From Drouetiella hepatica Uher 2000/2452 (GTDB taxonomy: Bacteria > Cyanobacteriota > Cyanobacteriia > Elainellales > Elainellaceae): 64,000 nt of DNA. Positions 47,244 through 54,567 of this stretch are shown here, in pieces (position 1 is the first letter of the stretch; every line of letters starts with the position of its first letter). Under the pieces are notes generated by a model. The model did not search any database. It was given only the letters and a program-made list of their open reading frames with translations, and was not told the DNA's origin. Location: NCBI GenBank assembly GCA_019359505.1, contig JAHHHD010000008.1:1-64000 (forward strand), given 5' to 3'. Both the position numbers and the translations under genes were made by a program.

Positions 47244-47281
47244 CATTTTAGCAATTTGATATCTATCAAATTGCTAAAATG
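47244..47281. promoter_or_regulatory. Perfect 38-base palindrome (candidate operator)
   Basis: CATTTTAGCAATTTGATA (47244-47261), spacer TC, then the exact complement (47264-47281). It lies between the caspase-cluster regulator-like gene (minus strand) and a small gene on the plus strand. AT-rich with no T-run asymmetry; suited to dimeric repressor binding. The TTGATA-N2-TATCAA core is notable. Confidence 0.8.
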
Positions 47282-47351
47282 TGCGATTATAAAAACAAGC
47301 GCCCCGCTATTGACCAATAGAGGGCAGGAGAACTATTTCAACAGGTGAACT

Positions 47352-47585
47352 ATGGCAGAAGAATTTGTGTCGTCAGACGATCGCGCTCCCGAAGTCCAGT
47401 CCAGCAGAGAGCGGATCAAGCATTTGCTTGTGGGTTCGCCCAGAGCCGTCAAACGCACGATTCAAATCCTGCATATTCAGGGCTATGCAGAAGTTAGCTT
47501 TTGGTCTAAACCCGTTGCCGCTCAGGATTTGGGGGAGCCGGGAGAGGTGGTGAGCGTGCTGTTGCGCTATGGGGCGATCGAGTAG
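47352..47585 (+). CDS. Conserved cyanobacterial small protein, unknown function
   Basis: 77 residues, no signal or membrane segment. The core is LLVGSPRAVKRTIQILHIQGYAEVSFWSKPV followed in the same compact fold by a strand-rich end (EVVSVLLRYGAIE). Small proteins with this pattern are found in many cyanobacteria; no function is known to me. It is convergent with typA, whose terminator lies just beyond its stop. Confidence 0.75.
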   Translation: MAEEFVSSDDRAPEVQSSRERIKHLLVGSPRAVKRTIQILHIQGYAEVSFWSKPVAAQDLGEPGEVVSVLLRYGAIE

Positions 47586-47611
47586 TTTGGAACGATAAAA
47601 AATGGGACGAC

Positions 47612-47641
47612 AAAAAAGGGCTAGAGACAATGCTCTAACCC
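47612..47641 (-). terminator. Intrinsic terminator of typA
   Basis: On the minus strand GGGTTAGAG pairs with CTCTAGCCC (one G-T pair, six-base loop) and is followed by TTTTTT. It starts 26 bases after the typA stop. Confidence 0.85.
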
Positions 47642-47667
47642 TCTGCTCATAGATTCAACGGATTAGT

Positions 47668-49458
47668 CTAGCGCTTAACCAGCTTCTTCGAGACCTTGCG
47701 CAGGCGAATCGACTTGGGTGTGACCTCCAGAAGTTCGTCGTTGCCGATGTATTCCAAAGCTCGCTCCAGATTCATGTCGATCGGGGTTTGAAGCTGCACT
47801 AGCTCTTCACCGCCAGATGCGCGATGGTTGGTGAGCTGCTTGGCTTTACAGACGTTTAGCTCCAAATCCTGCTGGCGGTTGTGTTCGCCAATGATCATGC
47901 CTTTGTAGACTTTGGTACCGGGCGAGATAAAGAAAGCGCCTCGGTCTTCAGCGTTCTTCATGGCGTAGAAGGTTGAAACGCCCTCCTCAAAAGAAATCAG
48001 CACCCCGTTTCGGCGAGTCTCAAATTCGCTAATGATCGGACGATAATCCAGGAAGCTGTGGTTCATGATGCCGTCGCCGCGCGTCAGACGCATAAACTCA
48101 CCCCGGAAGCCAATCAAGCCGCGTGCCGGAATCAAAAACTCTAGCTGAGTCCGACCATTGCCGCCAACGTGCATATCTTGCATTTCGCCCTTGCGCTGAC
48201 CTAGCCGCTCAATACAGCCACCCACCGCATCTTCAGGCACATCTAGAACGAGCTGTTCAAACGGTTCGCAGGGTCGTCCGCCGACTTCGCGGTAGATCAC
48301 TTCAGGCTTAGACACCTGAAACTCATAGCCTTCGCGTCGCATCGTTTCGATCAAGATGCCCAGGTGCAATTCACCCCGACCCGCAACCGCTAGCTTATCG
48401 GGTGAGTCAGTGTCTTCAACGCGCAGCGCCACGTTGGTTTCCAGCTCTCGCATGAGGCGATCGCGCACCTGTCGAGAAGTCACGAACGTGCCTTCCTGAC
48501 CGCAGAACGGCGAGTCGTTTACAGAAAAAGTCATCTGCAAAGTTGGCTCATCCACCTTAATCAGCGGCAATGCCTGGGGATTGGTGGGGTCAGTGATTGT
48601 CTCACCAATGTTGGCATCGGCAAAGCCTGTGATCGCTACAATGTTACCTGCCGAAGAGGATGCCATTTCCACCCGCTTCAAGCCGTCGAAACCCAGCAGC
48701 TTAGTGATTTTTGCTTTGACGATCGAGCCGTCTTCTTTCACCAGCGCCGCCTGCTGACCCATCTGGATCACGCCGTTGTGAATCTTGCCGATGATGATTC
48801 GACCCATGTAATCTGAGTAGTCCAACGTCGTTACCTGAAGCTGGAGCGGCTTTTCAGGATCGCCGACTGGAGGTGGCACATGGTTGAGAATCGCCTCAAA
48901 CATAGGCTTCATGTCTGTTGATTCTTCTTCCAAAGCATTCTTGGCATAGCCCGCCAGCCCTGAAGCAAACAGGTAGAAGAAATCGCACTGGGCATCATCT
49001 GCGCCCAGCTCTAGGAAGAGATCCAGCACCTTATCGACCGATCCATGGGGATCAGCTTGAGGGCGATCGATTTTGTTGACGACGACGATGGGGCGCAATC
49101 CCTTTTCCAGCGCCTTTTTCAGCACAAAGCGCGTCTGAGGCATCGGGCCTTCGTTGGCATCGACAATCAGAATACAGCCGTCAACCATGCCCAGAACCCG
49201 CTCCACTTCGCCGCCGAAGTCTGCGTGTCCAGGAGTATCAATGATATTGATCAGCGTTTCGCCATAGTGAACGGCAGTATTTTTGGACAGAATCGTAATG
49301 CCCCGCTCCCGCTCCAGCGTGTTGGAGTCCATGACGCAATCCGGAACCTCTTCGCCCTCTCGGAATGTGCCGGACTGTCGCAGCAGTGCATCAACGAGCG
49401 TAGTTTTGCCGTGGTCAACGTGAGCAATGATGGCAACATTGCGAATAGGCAGAGTCAT
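47668..49458 (-). CDS. typA: Translational GTPase TypA/BipA
   Basis: 596 residues, ribosome-associated GTPase. G1 [15 protein letters not shown] (about 11-25), the switch I RGITI motif, G3 [11 protein letters not shown] (about 73-83) and G4 NKID are all present; two EF-G-like domains and the specific C-terminal domain ([40 protein letters not shown]) are complete. Known roles are in ribosome assembly and stress (cold, light). Monocistronic with its own terminator. Confidence 0.96.
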   Translation of the reverse strand: MTLPIRNVAIIAHVDHGKTTLVDALLRQSGTFREGEEVPDCVMDSNTLERERGITILSKNTAVHYGETLINIIDTPGHADFGGEVERVLGMVDGCILIVDANEGPMPQTRFVLKKALEKGLRPIVVVNKIDRPQADPHGSVDKVLDLFLELGADDAQCDFFYLFASGLAGYAKNALEEESTDMKPMFEAILNHVPPPVGDPEKPLQLQVTTLDYSDYMGRIIIGKIHNGVIQMGQQAALVKEDGSIVKAKITKLLGFDGLKRVEMASSSAGNIVAITGFADANIGETITDPTNPQALPLIKVDEPTLQMTFSVNDSPFCGQEGTFVTSRQVRDRLMRELETNVALRVEDTDSPDKLAVAGRGELHLGILIETMRREGYEFQVSKPEVIYREVGGRPCEPFEQLVLDVPEDAVGGCIERLGQRKGEMQDMHVGGNGRTQLEFLIPARGLIGFRGEFMRLTRGDGIMNHSFLDYRPIISEFETRRNGVLISFEEGVSTFYAMKNAEDRGAFFISPGTKVYKGMIIGEHNRQQDLELNVCKAKQLTNHRASGGEELVQLQTPIDMNLERALEYIGNDELLEVTPKSIRLRKVSKKLVKR

Positions 49459-49820
49459 AAAAAAGTTCCGGTAGAGAAATGTAGGAGAAGCCTTACTAGG
49501 GTTAATTCACTTCTTAATAGAGTCTTCCTTGCTTCTAGAAAGAATTCCGTGTAAAGAAGCCGTCATGATCTTATCTTAACTGTTCGTAAAATAACTGGCT
49601 TTCTGGAAGATGAGTTAGGGCGATCGCTAGCTTCTCACCGTTAGAGTCATTCTTCAAAAGGCACCCGTGAGGGCACTGGTCAAAACTGCCCAAATTAGCC
49701 AAGATTGGCGTGTCCAGGGCTGAATTGATTAACTTTTGGTTAAGCCGCCAACTTCTCCAAGACTGAAACCCATGAGCCTTTCGCCATAAGCTCCTTAATA
49801 AATAAAGTAGAGGAAACCTG
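49459..49820. other. Intergenic region upstream of typA and the DUF2278 gene
   Basis: About 360 bases with divergent promoters. Several short frames are shadows. Nothing beyond HIP1-like GGCGATCGC (49619) and an A/T-rich segment just before the DUF2278 gene (49790-49815, AATAAATAAAGTAGAGGAAAC, with AGAGGAAA as ribosome site) was recognised. Confidence 0.4.
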
Positions 49821-50864
49821 ATGTCCCTAAACTATGGTGTTCTGAAGGGTCGCCCGATCGCCGTCAAGTTTGCCGCAGGTGCAAATGACCATTATCAGAT
49901 TCGCATTGTGGATGACACGACAGACTACCGAATTGCGATCAACGTCAAATCGAGCGAAATTCCCCCTGACGTTCTCTACTTCGTGGATGAAAATTTTACC
50001 TACCCAACTTTGAATCAGCTAGAGCAATTGCCTCTGGGCTTTAAGCCTCTGCCAGAGCGCAAACCAGGCGGATTGTCATTAGATTATATTCGGGGAAACC
50101 TCTTCGATCGCACTAAAATGGTGCCGCTAGCGGGTTCTATACCTGGGCCAGAAAATGATTTGAACGAGAAGATCAATCGATATGTTCAGCGGGCGCTGTC
50201 GGATGAAACGGCTCTGATTTATGCCTTTGGCGCAAGATGGGGCCCAGAAGAGCAAAAGAAAGACAAATACTTTGGCTTCTTGCCGGGTAATGGGATTCAT
50301 GACATTCACATGAATCAGGGAAATAATGCTAGGTACGTGGATGATGATGGCGTTTGGCAAGATGGGGCGATGTTAATCCACTTTCCGGCTGAGAGTCGCT
50401 GGATTGCTGTTTTTCTGAAATTTCAGTCCCAGACTTGGCATACAGACGATCGCACAGGTCATGCTATTCCGACCAACGAACCGGGCAAACCGCCCGTCGT
50501 GAATGAAGAACCTACGCCCGAAACGCCAATTCCAGACGAACCTCAAGGGATTGTGCGGATCATTGCGGCGCTAGTCAATTCTACAGGTCCTGCGCCTGAG
50601 CAAGAAACCGTAACCCTGCTCAATACCTCGCCTGACGCGATCGATCTAACTGACTGGGCGATCGCCGATCGGCTTAAGAACAAGCATAAGCTGACAGGGG
50701 CGATCGCGCCTGGAGCCACGGTGCTGATTGCTTTGCCGCCTACGGTGCAGTTAGGCAACAAGGGTGGCTTAATTACTTTACTCAACCAGGAAGGACTCAA
50801 GGTCGATGGGGTTGCCTACACGGCGCAGCAGTCCAAGCTAGAAGGCTGGACTGTGGTCTTCTAA
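49821..50864 (+). CDS. DUF2278 (YukJ-like) protein with C-terminal lamin-tail domain
   Basis: 347 residues. The N-terminal DUF2278 domain (about 1-215) opens LNYGVLKGRPIAVKFAAGANDHYQI and includes FGARWGPEEQKKDKYFGFLPGNGIHDIHMNQGN. After a Pro-rich linker (about 218-240) a lamin-tail-like immunoglobulin fold follows (about 245-347; GPAPEQETVTLLNTSPDAIDLTDWAI, and GGLITLLNQEGLKVDGVAYT). DUF2278 proteins have no settled function; the fused lamin-tail is often found in extracellular or nuclease proteins. No signal peptide is visible. Confidence 0.8.
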   Translation: MSLNYGVLKGRPIAVKFAAGANDHYQIRIVDDTTDYRIAINVKSSEIPPDVLYFVDENFTYPTLNQLEQLPLGFKPLPERKPGGLSLDYIRGNLFDRTKMVPLAGSIPGPENDLNEKINRYVQRALSDETALIYAFGARWGPEEQKKDKYFGFLPGNGIHDIHMNQGNNARYVDDDGVWQDGAMLIHFPAESRWIAVFLKFQSQTWHTDDRTGHAIPTNEPGKPPVVNEEPTPETPIPDEPQGIVRIIAALVNSTGPAPEQETVTLLNTSPDAIDLTDWAIADRLKNKHKLTGAIAPGATVLIALPPTVQLGNKGGLITLLNQEGLKVDGVAYTAQQSKLEGWTVVF

Positions 50865-50895
50865 GACGTTGTGGTATTGCTCGATCGGGGGATGA

Positions 50896-50938
50896 TTTTT
50901 GTATGAGAGGGGTACAGAGCGCCCCTCTCATACAAAAA
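50896..50938. repeat. Intergenic palindrome P9
   Basis: Perfect 17-base arms (50896-50912 and 50922-50938), loop TACAGAGCG. The text just left of it (ATCGGGGGATGA) matches the left border of P2 (ATCGGGGGATAA). A transposase remnant begins 38 bases to the right. Confidence 0.8.
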
Positions 50939-50975
50939 GTTTTCTCATGCCAATTTAACCAGTATCGCTGGCGAT

Positions 50976-51110
50976 ATGTGGCTGACCCATGGGCGCAAGT
51001 TTGAACCAAAAAATCGCTCTAAAAAACCGCCAACCCTGCGTCAAGCAGTGCGCTGGATTACCCAACTGGGGGGATTTCTGGCTCGAACAGGGGATGGTGA
51101 AAAACCCTAA
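50976..51110 (+). pseudogene. C-terminal fragment of an IS4/Tn5-like transposase
   Basis: A 44-codon frame, MWLTHGRKFEPKNRSKKPP, then TLRQAVRWITQLGGFLARTGDGEKP and stop. The block AVRWI-x-QLGGFLAR-x-DGE is the conserved C-terminal part of IS4/Tn5-type transposases; the rest of the gene and the element ends are gone. A relic of an earlier insertion between the DUF2278 gene and ribE. Confidence 0.65.
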
Positions 51111-51223
51111 GCCCTGTAACCGCTCATTATTCCTTGCGCTATCCCTTGCGCGATAATGGGGGAGTGGGAGGGAGCGCTTCGCATGGGTCGGGGGTTCGGG
51201 CGTTTAGGGAGGAGATAGGGCTG

Positions 51224-51931
51224 ATGTTTACAGGTCTGATTCAGGCTGTGGGAACGGTTCGGGCACAGGGAGAGAATCTGCTTCAGGTTTCTTGTGACGC
51301 GATCGCTCATCTGGGCACGTTGGAACTCGGAGACAGTGTGGCGGTGGATGGCATTTGCCTAACGGTGACGGGGCTGCTGCCCATGGGTTTTACTGCCGAT
51401 GTGTCGCCTGAAACCCTCAGCCGCACGACTTTAGGACAGGATTCTCAGGATGTGCCTGTCAACCTGGAACCTTCGCTACAGGTGGGTAGCAAGCTGGGCG
51501 GGCATTTTGTGACGGGGCACATTGATGGTGTGGGCTATCTGGAGTCCTCTGTGCAAACAGAGAATGCCTGGGAGATGAGTTTTAGGGTGCCGGATGCGCG
51601 GGTGGCTCGCTACATTGTGTCTAAGGGCAGTATTGCAATTAATGGGGTGAGTTTGACGATCGCAGATTGTGATCCGATTGGCTCCTGGTTTAAGGTGGCT
51701 GTGATTCCACTCACCTATGCCGAGACAAACTTACGCTACTTACAGCCTGGTGGTCGGGTGAACCTAGAGGGCGATGTGCTAGGCAAGTATGTGGAGAAGT
51801 TTTTGCGGCTTGGTTCTGATGCTCATCAGCTCTCAGTTTCAGGACTAGAGGAAATTCTGGTGGCGGGCGGAAGTAGGGGCGATCGAGCAGATGTTACCGA
51901 GACATTCTTAGCAGAACATGGGTATTCGTAG
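51224..51931 (+). CDS. ribE: Riboflavin synthase (alpha chain)
   Basis: 235 residues; dismutates two 6,7-dimethyl-8-ribityllumazine to riboflavin. The family N-terminus MFTGLIQAVGTV and the two similar barrels are plain: LGDSVAVDGICLTVTG, then SKLGGHFVTGHIDGVG in the first and KGSIAINGVSLTI in the second. The length is normal. A frame open from 51134 lacks family similarity; the ATG at 51224 has GGGAGGAG 15 bases upstream. The stop codon lies in the left direct repeat of palindromic element P10. Confidence 0.95.
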   Translation: MFTGLIQAVGTVRAQGENLLQVSCDAIAHLGTLELGDSVAVDGICLTVTGLLPMGFTADVSPETLSRTTLGQDSQDVPVNLEPSLQVGSKLGGHFVTGHIDGVGYLESSVQTENAWEMSFRVPDARVARYIVSKGSIAINGVSLTIADCDPIGSWFKVAVIPLTYAETNLRYLQPGGRVNLEGDVLGKYVEKFLRLGSDAHQLSVSGLEEILVAGGSRGDRADVTETFLAEHGYS

Positions 51932-52032
51932 CGTTATGCCTAAAATTACGTAATTGAGTTAGGACGAGTTATTTGAGAGCCGCGCAGAGCGCGGCTCTCA
52001 AATAACTCATTGGATCTAGGCGCGTAGCGTTA
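51927..52032. repeat. Palindromic element P10 flanked by 10-base direct repeats
   Basis: CGTAGCGTTA at 51927-51936 and 52023-52032 flanks a palindrome with perfect 18-base arms (51966-51983 and 51991-52008, loop GCAGAGC). The left repeat contains the ribE stop codon TAG and the right repeat ends with the complement of the Nudix gene stop (TTA, 52030-52032). Without the element the two stops would lie two bases apart. Confidence 0.87.
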
Positions 52033-52494
52033 CGTATCTTCAAGGAATTGCAAAAATGCGGGGGGAACTAGACGGAGTTCGCCCGACCTCAAGCGATCGC
52101 ACTCTACCCAAAGCGCCGTGAATTTGTTGCCCACTTCACAAGCTTGAAACGAGTCAGACTGATAGAAGCGATCGTCTGCAAAGTCGCATCGGTAAAGCTG
52201 GACTAACTCATGTCCCGGCTTGCCGTTGTAGGTAAACAAATTTTCCAGGCATCCAATATATTCAACGTGAATCAGCTCAGCATTTATTTCTTCCAGAAAC
52301 TCTCGACGGAGAGCTGCTTCACTGGTTTCACCAAACTCTACCCCTCCTCCCAAGGCACGATAGAAAACTTCTTGCGTTTCAGGATTATGGGCTTCAAATA
52401 CAAAAATTCGAGTTTTGTGTTTGATTAGCCCCAGCGCAACCACGCGAATATGTGCAGGGGGCGAATAAACGCCCTGAGAAGCAGTTTGATTCAT
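52030..52494 (-). CDS. Nudix hydrolase
   Basis: 154 residues. The Nudix box is complete: GGVEFGETSEAALRREFLEE followed by I-N-A (about 49-71), with the metal-binding REFLEE. Substrate cannot be told; the small size and absence of extra domains fit ADP-ribose or nucleotide clean-up types. Its stop codon lies in the right direct repeat of P10. The DUF3531 gene lies 20 bases upstream on the same strand, so the two probably form one transcript. Confidence 0.9.
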   Translation of the reverse strand: MNQTASQGVYSPPAHIRVVALGLIKHKTRIFVFEAHNPETQEVFYRALGGGVEFGETSEAALRREFLEEINAELIHVEYIGCLENLFTYNGKPGHELVQLYRCDFADDRFYQSDSFQACEVGNKFTALWVECDRLRSGELRLVPPAFLQFLEDT

Positions 52495-52514
52495 GGAAGT
52501 GAATTCGCAGAACT

Positions 52515-52982
52515 CTAGTTATTCTGATTGTCTTGATCGTTTTCGGCAAAGCTCGATCGCTTGTTTCCAGGGATTTTCCAGTCTTGATTTTCGCCACCAA
52601 AAATAATCCGCTCGATCGTCACATAGTCTTTGCTGAGCTGGTCGAGGGCATTGATCAAAATATCGGCGGCGATCGCGTCGGCAGTGCCCAGATCAAACCA
52701 GCAGCGTCCCCAGTTGCCTTCGTACTCAAACTCACTCATATTGTGCATTAGCGCCACAAAGCTATCTTCGGCGGCATCCTGGTTGTACTCTAAGTAGCTG
52801 ATGTCTAAGCCTGTGTCTTGCACCTGCATATTTTCGGCATTGAAGCCGCCCAGTTTACCTAGCAGAAACCAGGAGTTGAAGACTTCCTCAACATACTGCT
52901 GTTCGGCGGTCGAGGGCGTGTTGCTGAATTCTAGCCAGATCCAGAGATCAAAAAAATCGCACTCGCGGAATTCTACTTTCAT
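52515..52982 (-). CDS. DUF3531 family protein
   Basis: 155 residues, acidic, soluble; found in cyanobacteria and plastids. Recognised by VEFRECDFFDLWIWLEF, the repeated acidic Tyr/Glu stretches (TGLDISYLEYNQDAAEDSF, then NMSEFEYEGNWGRCWFDLGTADA) and AADILINALDQLSKDY. Function unknown. The C-terminal tail is polar (SSFAENDQDNQNN). It precedes the Nudix gene by 20 bases. Confidence 0.8.
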   Translation of the reverse strand: MKVEFRECDFFDLWIWLEFSNTPSTAEQQYVEEVFNSWFLLGKLGGFNAENMQVQDTGLDISYLEYNQDAAEDSFVALMHNMSEFEYEGNWGRCWFDLGTADAIAADILINALDQLSKDYVTIERIIFGGENQDWKIPGNKRSSFAENDQDNQNN

Positions 52983-53015
52983 GGGAGACGGGTCGTGGGG
53001 GTGTTTTTCAAGTGG

Positions 53016-53062
53016 GTTACTTTTTTGCAGAGGCGCTTTGTGCGCTTTTCAAAAAAGCTTAC
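53016..53062. repeat. Imperfect palindrome P11 at the pyrD 3' end
   Basis: GTTACTTTTTTGCAGAGGCGC faces GCGCTTTTCAAAAAAGCTTAC with a few mismatches; the T-run is again on the left arm and the A-run on the right. It spans from just upstream of the DUF3531 start to the pyrD stop codon. Confidence 0.65.
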
Positions 53063-54219
53063 GTTAGAGGTTGGGAAGTGTGAGTTTCTAGTCCGATTGC
53101 TTCAGAAATATTGGACAATTTGCTAGACTCCAGCTTTTGCACCAATCCCTCCAGGATACGACGCACCATCCAAGGTCCTTCATAAATCCAGCCCGTGTAA
53201 ACTTGCAACAGACTAGCTCCAGCCGTAATCTTTTCCCAGGCATCGGCTGCCGTAAAAATGCCGCCCACGCCAATAATCGGCAGTTTGCCCTGAGTTTCTC
53301 GGTAAATAAAGCGAATCACTTCAGTCGATCGCTGCCTCACCGGAGCGCCGCTGATGCCGCCTGCCTCTTCGCTAATGGGTTTACCTGCGATCGTCTTTGT
53401 CTCTAAGTGATCGCGGCGAATCGTGGTGTTGGTGGCAATGATTCCGGCAAGCTCGTAAGCCTGAGCGAGCTTGATCACGTCAGCAATTTCCTCCCATTCC
53501 AGATCGGGCGCAATTTTAATCAGCATGGGCTTAGCGAGATGGTTTTCCTGCTGGAGGGCTGCCAAGATAGGCTCAAGCTGATCGGCGGCTTGCAGCGATC
53601 GCAACCCCGGCGTATTGGGTGAAGACACGTTCACCACAAAGTAGTCGCCCCAATCTCGCAAGAGCCGAAAGCTGCCTGAGTAGTCCTCTGCGGCGGTTTC
53701 GAGAGGCGTAATTTTGGATTTTCCCAGGTTGATGCCGATGGGAATGGAGGCGCGATCGATCGACCGTTCAGTCATCTTCTCCAATCTTTTCGCTAACGCT
53801 GCCGCTCCCTGGTTATTAAATCCCATGCGATTCAGAGCCGCCTGATCGATTGGCAAGCGAAACAGACGCGGCTGAGGATTTCCTGGCTGAGCATGGAGGG
53901 TGACGGTACCTAGCTCGGCAAAGCCAAAGCCGAAATCAGACCAGAGACTAGCCGCGACTCCATCTTTGTCAAACCCCGCCGCCAGACCGATCGGATTGGC
54001 AAAGGGCAAACCCCAAAGCTGCTGCTCTAGCCCCGGATGCTGAAACTGACAGGATCGCTGAAGCTGCTGAGATAGCTGTCCGGATATTCCACGTTGCTCA
54101 GCCAGCCAGTTCAGGAGGCGCAGCGTTTGCTGGTGTGCCTGCTCTGGGTCAACTTTAAGCCCAGAGAACAGGAGCGGACGTAGGATTGACTTATAAATAT
54201 CCAGCTTGTCAATATTCAA
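53059..54219 (-). CDS. pyrD: Dihydroorotate dehydrogenase (quinone), class 2
   Basis: 386 residues; oxidises dihydroorotate to orotate with quinone as acceptor. The N-terminal extension (about 1-55, [31 protein letters not shown]) is the membrane-contact region of class 2. FMN contacts include [33 protein letters not shown] and [15 protein letters not shown]; the catalytic Ser is in [14 protein letters not shown]. The length is normal. The stop codon adjoins palindrome P11. Confidence 0.95.
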   Translation of the reverse strand: MNIDKLDIYKSILRPLLFSGLKVDPEQAHQQTLRLLNWLAEQRGISGQLSQQLQRSCQFQHPGLEQQLWGLPFANPIGLAAGFDKDGVAASLWSDFGFGFAELGTVTLHAQPGNPQPRLFRLPIDQAALNRMGFNNQGAAALAKRLEKMTERSIDRASIPIGINLGKSKITPLETAAEDYSGSFRLLRDWGDYFVVNVSSPNTPGLRSLQAADQLEPILAALQQENHLAKPMLIKIAPDLEWEEIADVIKLAQAYELAGIIATNTTIRRDHLETKTIAGKPISEEAGGISGAPVRQRSTEVIRFIYRETQGKLPIIGVGGIFTAADAWEKITAGASLLQVYTGWIYEGPWMVRRILEGLVQKLESSKLSNISEAIGLETHTSQPLT

Positions 54220-54567
54220 AATAAGGCTTGAAGTCTAGGCTACTTCACAGATTAACGTAAATCAGGGCAGGGGTTTTTAAAGCGCAAGAGAATCATGTCT
54301 CTGTCCTAACCGCTTTGGCGGTTGCTATGGAAGGCACAGATAGGAAGGGCAGGACTAAGGGAATTCTAAAGAAAATCAGCTCTGTTAGAGTCTAGAGGCA
54401 GCAGAATCTGTAAAAGTCCTGCAAAATCATACCTCATGGCGATTTGTCTCAGCCTTCATACCGGAGCGCTACAGGGTACCATCAAGAGCATTACAAGCGA
54501 GAGCACCGTAAATTCCCGCCAGTTTGTCTAATCAGAGGAGCATTCAGGCGGCAGGAGTCAGATTGGC
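54220..54567. other. Intergenic region with a dispersed 24-base repeat
   Basis: About 350 bases between the divergent pyrD and multi-GAF genes. It contains one copy of the repeat TCCTAACCGCTTTGGCGGTT (54304-54323), an inverted-repeat unit also present at 43567-43590 and 57461-57485. Nothing else was recognised. Confidence 0.6.

Noticed and set aside
47180-47317. 46-codon upstream extension of the small regulator-like gene
   Set aside because: It includes the 38-base palindrome and is not protein-like; ATG 47179 gives a compact charged protein.
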